A program made the position numbers and the translations under genes. From assembly GCA_031772625.1 (NCBI GenBank), contig CM062819.1:827235503-827299502 (forward strand): DNA of 64,000 nucleotides, in the 5' to 3' direction. This DNA is from Pinus tabuliformis. Lineage: Eukaryota > Streptophyta > Pinopsida > Pinales > Pinaceae. Of this stretch, positions 10,342 through 22,645 are shown piece by piece (positions within the stretch are counted from its first letter, which is position 1; every line of letters starts with the position of its first letter). The notes under the pieces were generated by a model. That model searched no databases and was not told where the DNA came from. It saw only the letters and a program-made list of their open reading frames with translations.

Positions 10342-10800
10342 TAGTGAGGAATGTGCTCTAACAGTGCCTCCCACTAAAGCATCACCCTGACTTCATAACA
10401 TCGTCCTTTGCGCTATTGATGTCTGACACGCTATCCACCAACTACTGCATTGTTGTTGCAACTGTACTGCCGCTGACACTGCCACAGTTGACACTGCATC
10501 CATACTACATCTTCCTCTCAAGTGTTGCATCTGTGTTGCTTCTAGCACTGCCACTGCTAACACTTCATCTACACTGCAACTGAAAAACATCCCAAAATCT
10601 AAACAAGTTTTCATCATAGATGCATCTCGATGCTGAAGATCTGACTGCTACTAGTCCCATGCTTTCCCCCTAAAGCCACTGCACTGCTGCTACTACTGCG
10701 ATGTGCCTCCCTGCACTGTTGCAACTCTGCACTACGTTGCTCAGGCTTGGCATTCTAGCCACTGCATCTGTCGCTCGAATACTCCTCTGCATCAACTGAC
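10342..10800 (-). mobile_element. Interior remnant of Copia D
   Basis: It aligns by eye with the 3' interior of element B (5864-6480): GTGCTCTA, then CATCACCCTGA, then ACTGC-rich low-complexity sequence. The polypurine tract present in B is deleted. No coding region is recognisable, and the right end is unclear. Confidence 0.55.
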
Positions 10801-12048
10801 AAATAATTGGTATATAACTTGTTGGAGGAGGCCTAATTGACAAGTTTTACAATAAAATAAATTTCTTCTTTGAAAAATAAATTCCAAGAAAGGTTCTTTA
10901 CAATATGTCATGGACAAGGACACTTGACATAAACCCTAGAAGCCTTCAATGGAAGCTTTGACCTAAAAAAAAATTGACCCAAGCATGAAACCCATGCTTT
11001 AATAAGTCAATTTATTTAATAATAAAATTAATTTTTCTTTCTTTTGATAAATACATTTCATTATGACCCATGTACAATTATGAAGACTGACACTAGTTAC
11101 ATTCGTCAATAGAGAAGGGGTCTTAAAACCCTCATAGCTCCAGCTCAAGAAAATAGATGATTTGATCCACAATTGATGATGCCCATTTGATCACAACTCT
11201 TCTCTATTTATACATTTTTCCATGGCCTCCAAAATCAGAGGAGTTGTGAGCGCAACCCTCAATTTTGGATTTTTTTTGCCCCAGCCGACCCAACTTTTCC
11301 CAACTTTTGCCCAATGTTGCCCCAACATAAGAACAATTGGGTTTTTATCCCTTTATCAAGACTATAGCCTATGGGGCCAGATAGGCTATTCGACTTTCAC
11401 TAATCCATCAATTTGGAGAGGACATTACAAAGCCAACAAAAATGGATTTCATTCTCACATGAATATTTGGATGGTAATCTAATAAATTATTGGGTTGAAA
11501 TAAGTATAGTGGATTTGCTTGCACGTTATTACTAAAACATTTTCCCAATGGAAATCAAAAACCCAATGTTAATGCTAATCGAATGTATTTCACTGTAAAT
11601 GAAAATAAAATTAGATTGGATTGAGAGTTAGGTTCTGGATTTAACAAAAGGTTTGGAAGAAAAGGTTGAAATGCTCTTCAAGAATGTGACACAAAAATGG
11701 CATTTTGGACAGGGTTGTTACAAGATGACAGAGCCTGGTATATTGATGTTGCTCAATGAATAGCACGATCACATTTGGTTCATCTCTGAGGAGCATGTGT
11801 GCAAACTCTAAACCTATGTTTACGAGAGCATGCCTAACATTTGGCCAAGAATTATAGTTTCAGTTAAATTAAAACATGAAAAACATAGAACTTACATCTA
11901 TATGAGTTGTTCATGAATGGTCACCGCTTAAAAAATAAATATTTAATAAACATATAAAGATCAAGAGAAATTCAGTCTGAACAAACATGAATAGTCAAGG
12001 TCCGCTGTCAAAATTAAATAGGATGAGAACTTAACATGCATTTCATAC
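10801..12048. other. Unassigned A/T-rich tract, probably LTR-derived
   Basis: No gene is recognised. A minus-strand TATA-like TATAAATA lies near 11206-11213. A short segment (11075-11110, 'attatgaagactgacactagttacatt') resembles 20818-20850 beside Copia E, which suggests a shared LTR type. The next RecQL5 exon could lie here but I could not identify it. Confidence 0.35.
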
Positions 12049-13376
12049 CTCCTCTTTAAGATCGAATCTCCTGGATGCAGATGCAATGTTTAAGGAGTAA
12101 ATATGTGTGGGTGTATCCTTGTAGGGTATAAATAACTCACACAAGAACTTGTTCACTGCATACTCATCTGCACCATCACTGCTGATGCAAAAAATTACAA
12201 GTAAAGATCCATCTATCATTTTGGCTAGGAAGGACTGTAGTAATTTCCTATACACACACAATTCAGATCCTAAAGAAATAGAAAACACACCTGTAAGAAA
12301 GACTCCGAATTTTGAAATAAGTGATTTCATCCAAAAACAGATGGCAATAAGCCAACCTGCCATCTCGACCTGCACGGCCTGTCTCCTACACCAACAATCT
12401 AAGGTTTGAGTCACTTAAAGAATTACAGCAGAAAATTAGCTTTCTTAGTTAATGAAATAAAAACTAACACTGACCTGAACATAATGCTCCAAACTTCCAG
12501 GCAAACTATAATGAATCACCTGTCACACACAAAATCAGAACCCTATCACTAAACATGGAAAGCACCAGTTATGGACACAAAGAGAACATCTGCCATTGCC
12601 ACAAGCCAATAAGTAATATCAAACATTTAAGACTTCGCCATTGTGTTAATAAGTGAAGTACAATTGGCAATGGTTTTTAACATTCACCAACGAACATGCT
12701 AAATGAAATTTATAGACCAATCTTAGTCATCAACTCCACAATATTAATGGTTACATACAGCTTCCACATCGCTCTTGTCAAAGCCCATACCAAACGCTAC
12801 AGTTGCAACCACCTTCAACCACAGCAGAAGCAAACATGTTTAAACATTTAAATGGAGCCGTATTAACACAACTAATTGAAATCCTACTTTACAAACTGAT
12901 ACATCATACCGGCAATCAAATCCATAGTAAACACTAAAAAATGAAAAACCAGCCATGGGGCATGAATATCAATGGTCAAAAAAAATTGTTAATAAGAAAA
13001 CAACTCAACTGGGAATTGCAGATAACCTTTTTGCCTCTATAAATAAACTAGAAACCACATATGTCACAAGTAACAACCCCAACCAAGGTGAGAACACCTC
13101 CCAAATCCACCGATGAGGAGCATTTGAATTAGCTTACCACACGAAGCTTGTTAGAGCAAAACATGTCCTGAGTTTTCCTTCGATCCTTTGCAGGTAAGCC
13201 ACTATGATAGCTCTGCATGTAATACAATATCAGTTGACATGCATTTAGAGACACTTAAGACTGGAGCTTCTCTACGACCAGAAACCAATGAAAATAAATC
13301 AAGCAATGACTGAAAACCTAACCTTTGCATGAATATTATTATCACGAAGAAACTTGCTGACAGAATCTGTCTCAGC
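12049..13376 (-). CDS. RECQL5: ATP-dependent DNA helicase Q-like 5 (RecQL5), six internal exons
   Basis: Six minus-strand exons, all with GT/AG borders and one open frame: 13376-13323 (AETDSVSKFLRDNNIHAK), 13212-13138 (SYHSGLPAKDRRKTQ...), 12812-12759 (VVATVAFGMGFDKSDVEA), 12519-12475 (VIHYSLPGSLEHYVQ), 12385-12291 (ETGRAGRDGRLAYCHLF...) and 12178-12049 (SDGADEYAVNKFL...SASRRFDLKEE). Together they cover the C-terminal RecA-like lobe of a RecQ helicase, with motif V (VVATVAFGMG) and motif VI (ETGRAGRDG, arginine finger), and then the start of the RQC-type region. RecQ helicases unwind recombination and replication intermediates in the nucleus. The N-terminal lobe (Walker A, DEAH) and later exons are not found within several kb, so this is either an intact gene with very long introns or a fragment. 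No stop or frameshift is seen in 151 codons. Confidence 0.88.
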
Positions 13377-14754
13377 CTGCAAAACAAGGGATGCAGAAGT
13401 AGTCAATCTTACTATCTTCAATGAGAATTTTAGCAGAATATTTTAGAAACTCTCGAATGTATATTTGAAACTTGCAAGAGTAATTACTGACATTTTGCAT
13501 TCAAAACTTCCTTCACAATCAATTCAATAAAAACAATACATTTTTCCTTCAATAAACCAATTCAATTAAAACAATACAAGAACGTTTGACATCTAGCCTA
13601 TCCCAAAACTCATGTTCTTGAGTAGAAACTTTGCAGATTTATATTCTAGAGATAATAAAGTTTTGCCTTATTTTCAAACTATACTTATCTACGTTGATTA
13701 CAAAACTTCATTAGTTCATGGAAATGAATATGGATTCCCCAGGACTTTTAGAAAGCTAGGCTCTGGACATGGGGAAATGGCATATATTAAATAAATATAT
13801 AGCTATACATGATTATATTTCATCAAAAAAAAGCCATGAACCAGACAAAAAAAAAATCAGATCTTCAAAAATATTTCGCTCCAAATTGCTCTCAGAAACT
13901 CAAAAATGCAGGCTGTCATGAAAAACTCAGATTATTTGTGTTTTAAGATGTGCAGTGGGGCTATGTTATAGGCAAAAGTTATGGTCCTCTGCCACATCCA
14001 AACTGGAAAGGAATCCTGGAGCAGATCCAGATCTGGATCTGTGGAAACATGGACCCAATTCCAGATCTGTGGAAATGCAGATCCTGAATCATCCATAGGT
14101 GGATCCAGTAACATAGATGCTCAATAAGGAGCATTAGGATTCATGATTCATGCTCCTTGCTGACCACTACATGTCAACTACCCATAGCAGTACACCCCAT
14201 TTTTCGCAAAAGGCATAGTGCTTGATCGACGTGTCTGTGCCATTCGACTGTCATCATCAGCGCGATCATGTTATGTTGTAAACCCAGTCTGCATGTGTAA
14301 ATTGTAAATAATCTTAGCAGATCTGAGTCATGTATGTAAATTGCCTAGGCAAACCTAATTTTCTAGTGATAATCTACGTTCCGGAAGGTTTTTTGTCTCA
14401 CCGATCCATGATTGGTAGAGTTTTCCTTCAGCCTAACCCCAAAGCCGGAATGGATTTTGTCATTAGAATCTTAGGGGAATCCTAGTGTGCTCCGAGGTTA
14501 TGTAAAAGTAATTTGGAAATAATTCTAACTATTTGGTTAGGTTATTACAAATTACTTGATCTGCTAGATTATGTTTGTGTCGCAGCACTGGGTGGTCCAT
14601 GAGGGTCTATGTCAAATGGGTTTTCCCCCTTGTGATGTAAAATTGTAAAAGTCATGATGTAAAGTGTCTTGAGAGTTAGAAAATGTTTTATCCCCTCATA
14701 AGTCCCAAGTCCTAGGTCCTAGGTGATTTTTCCAAAGGCTAAGTTCGAGAATCC
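13377..14754. other. No gene seen; short degenerate repeats
   Basis: If the RecQL5 gene is intact, this would be intron. Around 14015-14090 'agatctggatctgtgg' words repeat imperfectly. I see no exon of the helicase N-terminal lobe. Confidence 0.4.
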
Positions 14755-14950
14755 AAAAATAAAAAATAAAAATAATAAAAATTTTAAAAATTAAAAAATA
14801 ACTAAAAAAATTAAAAATTAAAAATAAATAAAAATTTGAAAAATAAAATAAAATAATAATGAGTCAAAAATTTTGAGGAAATAAATGCAAAATTTAAATT
14901 TTTAATATATTAAAATGCATTTAAAAATTTCGACGGAAGAGATTAAAAGG
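14755..14950. repeat. A/T low-complexity tract
   Basis: About 195 bp of almost pure A and T (AAAAATAAAAATAATAAAA-type words), probably simple-sequence expansion. Confidence 0.85.
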
Positions 14951-16665
14951 GATTTTGATCCTCATCGATGGTCGAGATCATTTTGACATGGATCACTCGA
15001 ACTAGCCGTTGGGAAATTTTCCTTTAAATAGGGTGTCAAGGGTCATTTGAGATAGATTCGATCTTAGAGTCATGTGCTAAAGAAAGCTCTCTTGTAGTCA
15101 TTTTTTGTGCAATAACGAAAGACTTTGGGGTTGAAATCTTGTTGGTGTTACTCTTCTGGAAGTGTTGTAAGATGTTTTATTTTCTGCATAATTTTATTTT
15201 CAGCCATTGATGATAGCTTGATGAAGATTGATTTAGGCACAGGTATCTTGTCTAATCTTTGGGGTTTGAATGACAGTTTAATTTCTGAAATATAATGGCA
15301 GGTATCTCCATTTGATCTGAAATTTCACTGTTGTTTTCTCCCTCTATGTTAATGTTTGATTTAAGTTGTGCAGGATATCCTTAATTGTGAGTTTACCGGG
15401 TGTTAAGGGAAGTTTTCAGCTGAACCAGCCAACTCCCGGATTGCATTTTCTGAAAGAGCCCAGCTAGTTTTAATCCTAGGCTTATCATTAGAATTTTTGT
15501 TGCAGATGCATGAAGGGTTTTCTGAAGCACCTCATATTTAATTTAAAATTCTGAAAATATTTTAGTGGCATAACGATTATTCTGGGTACCTAGAGCCTTC
15601 AGTTTGTAAATACTGTAATTATTTAGCTGGTTCTTAGGGTTTTTTAGGATTTCATTTATTTTTTGCATTTTTAGGTTCTGCCTGTTTGTTTTCATTATTT
15701 TCAAGTTGCAGGTTACAAGTTGCAAATCTGAAAGTGAGCTTCAATCTTGAAGCCAGATCTAGGCCCTGGAGGGTAAGATCTGGCCTCAGAAACAGTTCAA
15801 GTTTTATAGGTGTACAGTTCTGCTACCCAAGCTTTCATTTTTTCAGGAAAATTTTTTGAAATTTTTTTTTAAAGATCCCTGTCAAACCCTCTTATCAGTA
15901 ATCTGGCAACTCCACGCAGTCATATCTGCATCCTTCTCCTCAAGTTTTCAGGTGCTCCATTCAATTTCAAACCTCTGTTTTTTGTGTGCTCCAAACTGCA
16001 CAAGCGTTTCCTTTTCCATCGAGCTGCTTCATTCCACGCTCCACCTGCAAGTTCCCTTCCTCCGCGCGCAAGCTTCTACGCTTCTCCAAAATCTAGAAAT
16101 GTTTCTGCGTCCTCACATCATTACTCTATCAGAAAACCACTTCATGCAGTTGAAACATGTCCCTCCTCACGCAGCTATTCCTGCACTCGATTTTCCATCG
16201 ATCCGCTGCCCTCTATCCCCATCACGCTGCTGCCATCAAACCTGCGTTTTCTTCATTCAAGCTCCACGCATATCCCTCAGCCACCTGCGTTCTCTTCTCT
16301 CTCAAACCCTCACACGTTGTCCACGTTTCCTCACTCATCGCATCTGCAAACAAAAACATATAACCCGTGACTCCTGCGTTTCTGTCATTCCAGTGTTAAA
16401 CTCTCCTCGTTGCTGCCACTCCAAAACGAATATCGTTGTCAACCCTGCGTGTTGCTATCCCTTCCGCCATCTACCGTCGAACTCTCCAGACCTGCACACA
16501 TTTAAAAAACGACAGCGAAAAACAAAAATTTGATTGGGTAGGTTAGCGTAAGTTTTGTTCCTTTTCCTTTTTTTTATATGCGTTGGTTAAGTTTAAGTTG
16601 GGTTTTTTATTAGAATTTTTTATTTGATCTAAGTTTTAGTTAGGATTTAGACTTTTGTTAAATTT
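14951..16665 (+). other. Unassigned tract, possibly LTR and leader
   Basis: A TATA-like CCTTTAAATAGGG occurs near 15022, followed by T-rich and pyrimidine-rich sequence. A 225-codon frame at 15856-16533 starts at TTG, has no family resemblance and is Ser/His/Cys rich as expected for pyrimidine-rich DNA, so I do not call it a gene. The tract abuts the truncated end of Copia E. Confidence 0.35.
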
Positions 16666-16669
16666 TTCA

Positions 16670-17585
16670 TTAGATTTTAGTTCTATCCTGAGAGTACCTA
16701 TCTTTTCTTTGACTTCATTTTCAACAAGTTGGCAAAAAATTTTAAACTTCTCAAATGTTTCTGACTTGTTCTTCAAGAAGTAAACCCAAGTCATTCTGCT
16801 GAAATCGTCAATGAATAGTAAGAAATATTTGCAACCACCAAAGGAAGTTTGTAGTGGTCCACAAACATCACTGTGAACTAGTTGTAGCCGCCTGTTTGCT
16901 CGCCTGAACTTGTTGGAAAACTTTCTCGACTTTGTTTGCCATAAATGCAAGCTTCACATTTTGCATTTTCCTTTTTGAAAGTGGGAAGTCCTTTAACCAT
17001 TCCTTGTTTCTGCAATTGAGAAAGACTCTCAAAATTTAAATGTCCATATCTTACATGCCATAGTCTTACAGGTGAAATACCTGTAGTCACTGCCCCTGCA
17101 AAATCAGAATGCCTTGGAATAATTGTCCCTTTCATCCATAACAGTTTTCCATCTTCATAACCTGTCATGACAGTTTTCAAGCTCTGTTTGACTAAATTAA
17201 TCTTGACTAAACCATCTTCCATAATCACCTGATGTCCTGCTTGTCGAATCGTGACTAAAGAGAGCAATTTTTTCTTAAAAGTTGGTACATACCATACATT
17301 GGAAATCATTTTTTCTCCAATGCCAGGGAGAAAAACTTTAACTGCTCCTTTTCCATAAGGAGTATGTTTTGTATCGTCTACAAGAAAAATGGAATTAAGT
17401 TGGCAATCTTGAAAATTCCAAAAAAAATCACGTCGACAAGTCATGTGTTGAGTTGCCCCTGAATCCAAGATCCAGGCATCTTCATAATCACTTCTAAGAT
17501 GGGATGAAAGTTGTGATGCTGGTGAGGAAGTAAAAACATATTCTGAGTTATCATCATCTTGATCATTTGCAAATTGCGTTGAATG
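16670..17585 (-). pseudogene. Copia E protease, GAG-pre-integrase and truncated integrase
   Basis: It continues the gag frame: a protease with WILDSGATQHMT (17480-17440), NVWYVPTFKKKLLSL, then a GAG-pre-integrase with the HHCC zinc site (LWHVRYGHLNFESL ... CEACIYGKQSR). A frameshift near 16890-16950 moves to the integrase start (LVHSDVCGPLQT, FIDDFSRMTWVYFL). Homology ends at about 16678 after KEKIGTLR, before the DNGGEY block, so the element is cut there and its 3' half is lost. Confidence 0.87.
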
Positions 17586-18587
17586 CTACTAAAACTTGGG
17601 AATTTTATTAAAATAAGTTCGATAATCTTCCGCATAATGTCCAACTTTGTTACATCTTCGACACACAATTTGACTTAAGTCTCTTCCTCTTCCTGAAGAT
17701 TGTCCTCTACCTCTACTTTGACTTCTATTTTGAGATTGTCCTCTACCTTGATTATTATTTCCTTGTCCTTGAAAATTGCCTCTTCCTTGGTTGTTTCCTC
17801 TACCTTGAAAATTACTCCTTCCTGAACTGTTGCCTCTATTAAAGTTGTTTCCTCTGCTTTGGCTTCGACCTCGACTTTGTACATTATGTGTTGCTTGATT
17901 CTGATTGAAATTCCCTCTGCCTCTACCTCGAGAACTGTCTGTTGATGATTTACTAGTGCTGGCCTCTGTGAAAAAAACATCTTCACCAACTTTCTTCTTC
18001 TTCCCAAAGGTTTTATCATGTTGGGTCAACATTTCGCAGAGCTCATCAAACTTTAGTTTCTCTAATTTCCCAGATAATTGTAAAGTCTCCAAAAAATGCG
18101 TGTAGGAAGAAGGAAGTCCAGCAATTACAATTGTTACCATAAAACTATCATCTATTGCTGGAAAACTAGCATTAATGATTTCCTACCTAATATTCTTAAG
18201 TCTTGAGATATATTCAAGAACATCACCTCCTTCAGTCAATTTTTGTTGCAAAAATTTTAATTGTAGATCAACTTTCTTTGATTCAGGCTGAGTATCAAAG
18301 AGGTCTTTAAAAGTTTTCAAAGCAGACCATGCATCTGTAGCATTTTCTATATGGACATACATTTCATCATTGACAGAAGATTTAATAAGAGCTAAGGCTT
18401 TGGCATTCTTAACTTCCCATTTTGCTAGTGCAGCTGCATCTGTGGGTTTACCCTGCCATAATTCATTGTAAGTGAGAGTGCTTTCGATGAGGTGTTGCCA
18501 TGTTTTATAGGACTTTGTTCCTTCAAGTTTGTCAGAATCAGAGAACAAATTAATTAAATTAGACATTGTAGTGTTGAAGCTTCGCAC
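17586..18587 (-). pseudogene. Copia E gag with RGQ-rich tail and damaged zinc knuckle
   Basis: One frame from ATG near 18587 (an internal ATG, MSNLINLF, is a likelier start) to two consecutive TAG codons at 17591-17586, with another TAG at 18185-18183. All three fit CAG-to-TAG change. The N-terminal half is UBN2-type gag (YKTWQHLIESTLTYNELW, then ALIKSSVND and GLPSSYTHFLETL). Residues about 235-310 are dense RG/RGQ/NQ repeats. The zinc knuckle reads CRRCNKVGHYAEDY, so the last Cys has become Tyr. It is a dead copy. Confidence 0.87.
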
Positions 18588-19655
18588 GAAGAATCAGACT
18601 CAGAAGAAAAAAATATCAAGATGGGCAACACAACACGCATCACACTACGCAAAAAAAACGATCTATCGGGACTTGGCCTTGACCCTCGTATAGTCGTTGA
18701 AGCAGGAGAAAAATGACTAAGCTTTACACTTGGCTCTAGTCAATTTCTCAAAAATTACAAGGTAACTTTCAAAATTTGACTTTTACATCAATGCTCTTGC
18801 AAAACTTGGTAAAAAAAAAAGTTACCTCCCCCTCAAAGTAAAATTACTTTGAGTTACACTTATCCCTTCAAAAAATTACAATTGAAATCCCCTTATTACT
18901 CCAAAAATTTACAAATCACCTTATTACTCCACAAACAATAAATTCCCAAAATTAAAAAATCACTAGATCTCTCTAAAATACAATATTCCTTATTTCTCCA
19001 TTACAAAAAAAACTTTATGATCCACCTTATTTCTCCATTACAAAAAGAAAAAATTTATTATCTTTTAAAACTCCCATTAAAAAAAGGTGAATTTTACATG
19101 AACTTTAAAGCATACATCATGCCTTTTAAAAAACCACATCCTTTGACCATTTAAAATAATTTACGGTGCATGCTTTTAGCAATCCACGTTGGCTTCTTGC
19201 TGGGCAGGCTAGCTCACGTTGGCTTCTTGTTGGCAGGGTGGCTCACACTGGCTGGCTACATAAGGAAACACTCAAACATATAATTTTATTAAATTAATTC
19301 TCTCCAAACTTTTTAAATGTTCCTCACCGCTGGTTTTTTATTTTTCAGCAACGCCAAACTGTTCAGCAGCGAACTATACAGTCATTCAATGCTCAACACT
19401 GGTCTCCATGCTTTGCTACACAAATATACCCCATACAAAAACGTTCTTGCACAGACTACAAGCTCCTTCGATGCAGTTTAAACTCAGACTTCAATACAAA
19501 TTTCCAACGTAAACTAGTCAGACTTTAACGCAGATTTCTAATGTAGATTGCATTCAATTCTACAATCACCGCTTTTTTCGACTGGTGTTTCATTTGGTTT
19601 GGTTTTTTTTTTATCGACTGAGGGAGGATTTAGGCGCTTTGGAAACGAATGCGTT
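18588..19655. other. Tract between Copia E gag and the HIP exon
   Basis: No coding sequence is seen. It has A/T-rich and short C/T-rich patches. If the primer site at 20401-20414 belongs to E, this would be an unusually long leader; if not, it is old flanking DNA and possibly the upstream region of the HIP-type gene. Confidence 0.3.
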
Positions 19656-19830
19656 ATGGATGCTAGCAAAGTAAATCAACTGAAGCTCTTTATCAAACAA
19701 TGCAACAGCAATCCCACTGTTCTTCAAGACCCAGCTCTGAAATTTTTCAAGGACTATCTTGAAAAGCTCGGCGCCAAATTACTGGATTCTGCATACAGCA
19801 AGGGTGAATCGGCAAAGAAGACAGAAGCTA
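19656..19830 (+). pseudogene. First exon of HIP/FAM10-type Hsp70-interacting protein, isolated
   Basis: From ATG 19656 the frame reads MDASKVNQLKLFIKQCN and then ALKFFKDYLEKLGAKL. This is the N-terminal dimerisation domain of plant Hsp70-interacting protein (HIP/FAM10; usual pattern ELK-F-QC-S-P-L...L-FF-DYL-SLGAK). HIP is a cytosolic co-chaperone that stabilises the Hsp70 complex. A possible donor (AAGG|GTGAAT) lies near 19807; the frame runs on to a stop at 19871. The TPR and GGMP-rich parts are not seen downstream. It sits between Copia E gag and a minus-strand primer site, so it may be a captured or stranded exon. The product match is firm; the functional state is unknown. Confidence 0.72.
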
Positions 19831-20035
19831 AAGACTGTTTTTTTCAACTGCAGCAAATCCGTCGATGTTAACTATCGAAAGGTCGTGACAATACGAAGAA
19901 AATAATATGAAAGCGCTTGGAAATAAGGCTTTGCCGCTAAATAACATAAATTCTCCAAAGAATGACTAAATCTGTGATCCACTGAATACGATTGTTCTCC
20001 GCGGGATTTCGCTAGCTTCGTAACTGCAATCTTTC

Positions 20036-20131
20036 TTTCGCGCAAACACACCTCTGTTTCGTGGATCAAATTCACTGTACTGGCACAAGTTTCACGCAAA
20101 CACACCTCTGTTTCGTGGATCAAATTGCTGA
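20036..20131. repeat. Two-copy tandem repeat
   Basis: 'cgcaaacacacctctgtttc' followed by 'gtggatcaaatt' occurs at about 20040 and again about 55 bp later (20094), nearly identical. Confidence 0.8.
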
Positions 20132-20400
20132 CGCTAGCACCGTCACTCAAAAGATGCAAATCCACATCGTTGCATCACAATAGACATACAGATTTTGCAG
20201 AAAGTCACACAGATTTCGCATATTTTGATAATAAAATGATTTTAGGATTTACAAATCTAAAATCAATAATAAAATTTATGTTCTTTTAAAATGAAAAACT
20301 GGACAAATTCCATACCAATCATTCGCTGAACAATTCAATGGAGTTTTCCAAAAACTTGTAGAGCTGGAATCTCCTCCTCACATCCACTGTAGCATTACTG

Positions 20401-20414
20401 GAGCTCTGATACCA
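20401..20414 (-). other. Minus-strand primer-binding site (iMet type)
   Basis: On the minus strand TGGTATCAGAGCTC, a perfect plant Copia primer site. It is preceded by GGACACTTCTGCCATTATTG, which looks like a U5 end. It probably belongs to Copia E or a relative. Confidence 0.7.
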
Positions 20415-20870
20415 CAATAATGGCAGAAGTGTCCTCAGACACATAATTTTATTAATCAGAAAAAAATAATTACATATTTGATTTTGAAAGAGTTTACACC
20501 CGAACAACCAAACACTCTTGCAATGAGCTATTTCTAAGCTCAATATCCTAACTACCTCTAATTATGGATCACTTATTAAATAAAAAGTGTCCATTTACAA
20601 TAAATGCTATTCAAAACAACTAGCTAACAAATCTCCTAAAATAGAGCCTAAGATACGACACATTTGGAGAGTCATATCTTGTTACAACAATATACTAATT
20701 CTAAATGTCTCCATTAAATAATTAAACATTCTAGAATAATAATTATTAATTTAATATCTTAAATTAATAATTATTTTATTCCAACCTATGATAATATTTT
20801 TTTTGGATCATCTAGCATTATGAAGACAAATGCTAGTTACATTTCAATAGACTTGACATACTACCTTTTT
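20415..20870 (-). repeat. Probable 5' LTR upstream of the 20401 primer site
   Basis: A/T-rich sequence ahead (minus strand) of the primer site. No partner LTR is visible because the element is truncated at 16678. The outer border is a guess. Confidence 0.4.
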
Positions 20871-21377
20871 TCTATCTTACGTTAACGCTTAGAGGGTGAT
20901 ATTAACGACAAAGATCCCAAGATAGGCAATTATTTTGATGATACGTAGGTATTTGTTGTAGCATGATTTTTTGGATGCTAGAGGCCATCTAGAGCCTGTT
21001 GGTTGATGTATTTTCAGTGTAGAGATGGATTGCACTCGATGTTATTTTGGTTATGTGCACCCTTACATGCTATATATAACAAAACTTGTAACTTGTGGAC
21101 CTATGGATGATGAAGATTGTAACTACTAGATGATTGATGTTGTATGGTTTAATCCATGTTTTTATGTTTTTTATAGCTAATTCATCATTCTACATGCTTT
21201 CTCATAAATTAGGCATTTCTCGTGGTGGCAAGAGGCCCAAGCATTAGCAATAGAAAATAGATTTACTTGTCTTTTCTAGTTTTTAGTAGGTTTTATAATT
21301 ATTGACTCTTTCATATTTATTATGATATTTTTTGTAAACAATATAGGACAATTTAAGTTTGAAGTTTGAAGTTGGCA
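20871..21377. other. Left flank of element F
   Basis: No gene is seen. The segment 21085-21200 ('ctagatgattgatgttgtat...aattcatcattctacatgctt') recurs at 28447-28560 on the other side of F. Confidence 0.5.
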
Positions 21378-22631
21378 TGTAATATTCCTCATGGAAATAT
21401 ACAATGTTAAACAAAGCAAACATAGCAAAAACACATGCAAAAATTTATAGCACATTTAACAACCGAAAATCTCCATGAACTGCATTGATCTGAGTCATTT
21501 TATTAGTAAATAAGAGGGTACAATGTGGTGTTGGAAAAAGTGCACCTGGGCTTGCTCAAGGCAATCTAGCTAAGCCCAAATGAACAATTAGAAATCCTCT
21601 GAAATCTATTGTTGCTCTCTCCTGGCTCTATGTTGAAACTACCCCAAAAATATGTCGTTGGTTGCAAAGAACTGTTGCTAGGGCCTCCTCGGATGTTCAA
21701 AAAATTCCGGGAAATTAACCCCAGGCTCTCCACCAATAACCCACGAAGGAATTGACCAAATGTTGACCTTGGAATTTTGCCCAATTTTCCCCTAGCTCTT
21801 CTAACTACCGACTGAGTTGGGGTCCTTGTTTGAACCCTCAAATCTTCCCAAAAAATTCTTCCAAATTAATATTCGCCTCTCTTAAATAAACCCACAAAAA
21901 CCCAGAAAGGGTTTGTCCTAGTTTTGACACTCCAAAATTGACCCCCAAATGCTTGGCCCTCCTCCATAATCAGAAAATATAACCTGTAGCAAATTTTGTG
22001 TTTTCTACTCCACCAAAATGCTGGAAAATCCCCCACAACACTTCCCCGGACTCCACCTCAAGTTTCAGCGCCTAATTCCCTTCACTCCACAACCTCCAAG
22101 CGTGCCTCCTCCAAGAGTTGTGCAGCCCCTGTACTGTTGTTGCCAATCCTCTCCACAAACTCACACTCCCTGTTGCTGGCACGAACTAGTATAGGTAGGA
22201 CTCCCTCCTTGGGTTGGCACTCGAAGTCCACCGAAGCAAGGGTTGAGATCTCTGCTTGAAAACACTCGTGTGCTAAACAACACTGCAAACATGGCTTCAG
22301 CTCAAGCGTACTATGTCAAAGACACAATTTATAAATAGATGAATGAACCCCAAAATGAGTACCTCTTGCTCTATTTATAACTTGTGGCTCTTTCTCTCCT
22401 TGTGGTACCCACTCTCTCTCTCTCTCTCTCCCCCCTAATTCGCACTCCCTTCTCTTTCCTCCCTCTTCCAAGAGTGTGAGTTCCCTCCTTCGGTTGAATT
22501 TCTCTTTCTTATGGTCCCCACCTTCCACTAGAGCCACAATATTCTCTTTTCCTCCCAAGTCTCAGTGCCGAAATTGCGTTCTCTCCCCAAACTCATCTCT
22601 AATGCTGAAAATCAAAATTGGGGATATTACA
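21378..22631 (-). repeat. 3' LTR of element F
   Basis: 1,254 bp. It contains a CT dinucleotide run at about 22413-22434. It ends GGGATATTACA and is followed by the element's purine tract (minus strand). Confidence 0.9.
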
Positions 22632-22645
22632 GTCCTCCCCGCCAA
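22632..22645 (-). other. Polypurine tract of element F
   Basis: GGCGGGGAGGAC on the minus strand, abutting the LTR start TGTAATAT. The preceding GCTTGAGGACAAGC is typical of the 3' end of Gypsy-type polyproteins. Confidence 0.75.

Noticed and set aside
11640..11850. Possible next RecQL5 exon downstream of 12049
   Set aside because: A short open stretch exists on the minus strand but does not match the conserved continuation of RecQL5 and lacks a convincing acceptor.
15856..16533. 225-codon plus-strand frame
   Set aside because: It starts at TTG, is Ser/His/Cys rich as expected for C/T-rich DNA, overlaps another open frame and shows no domain.
22413..22434. CT dinucleotide runs (also 34698-34716 as GA, 48469-48484)
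   Set aside because: Short simple repeats common in plant LTRs; no further meaning seen.
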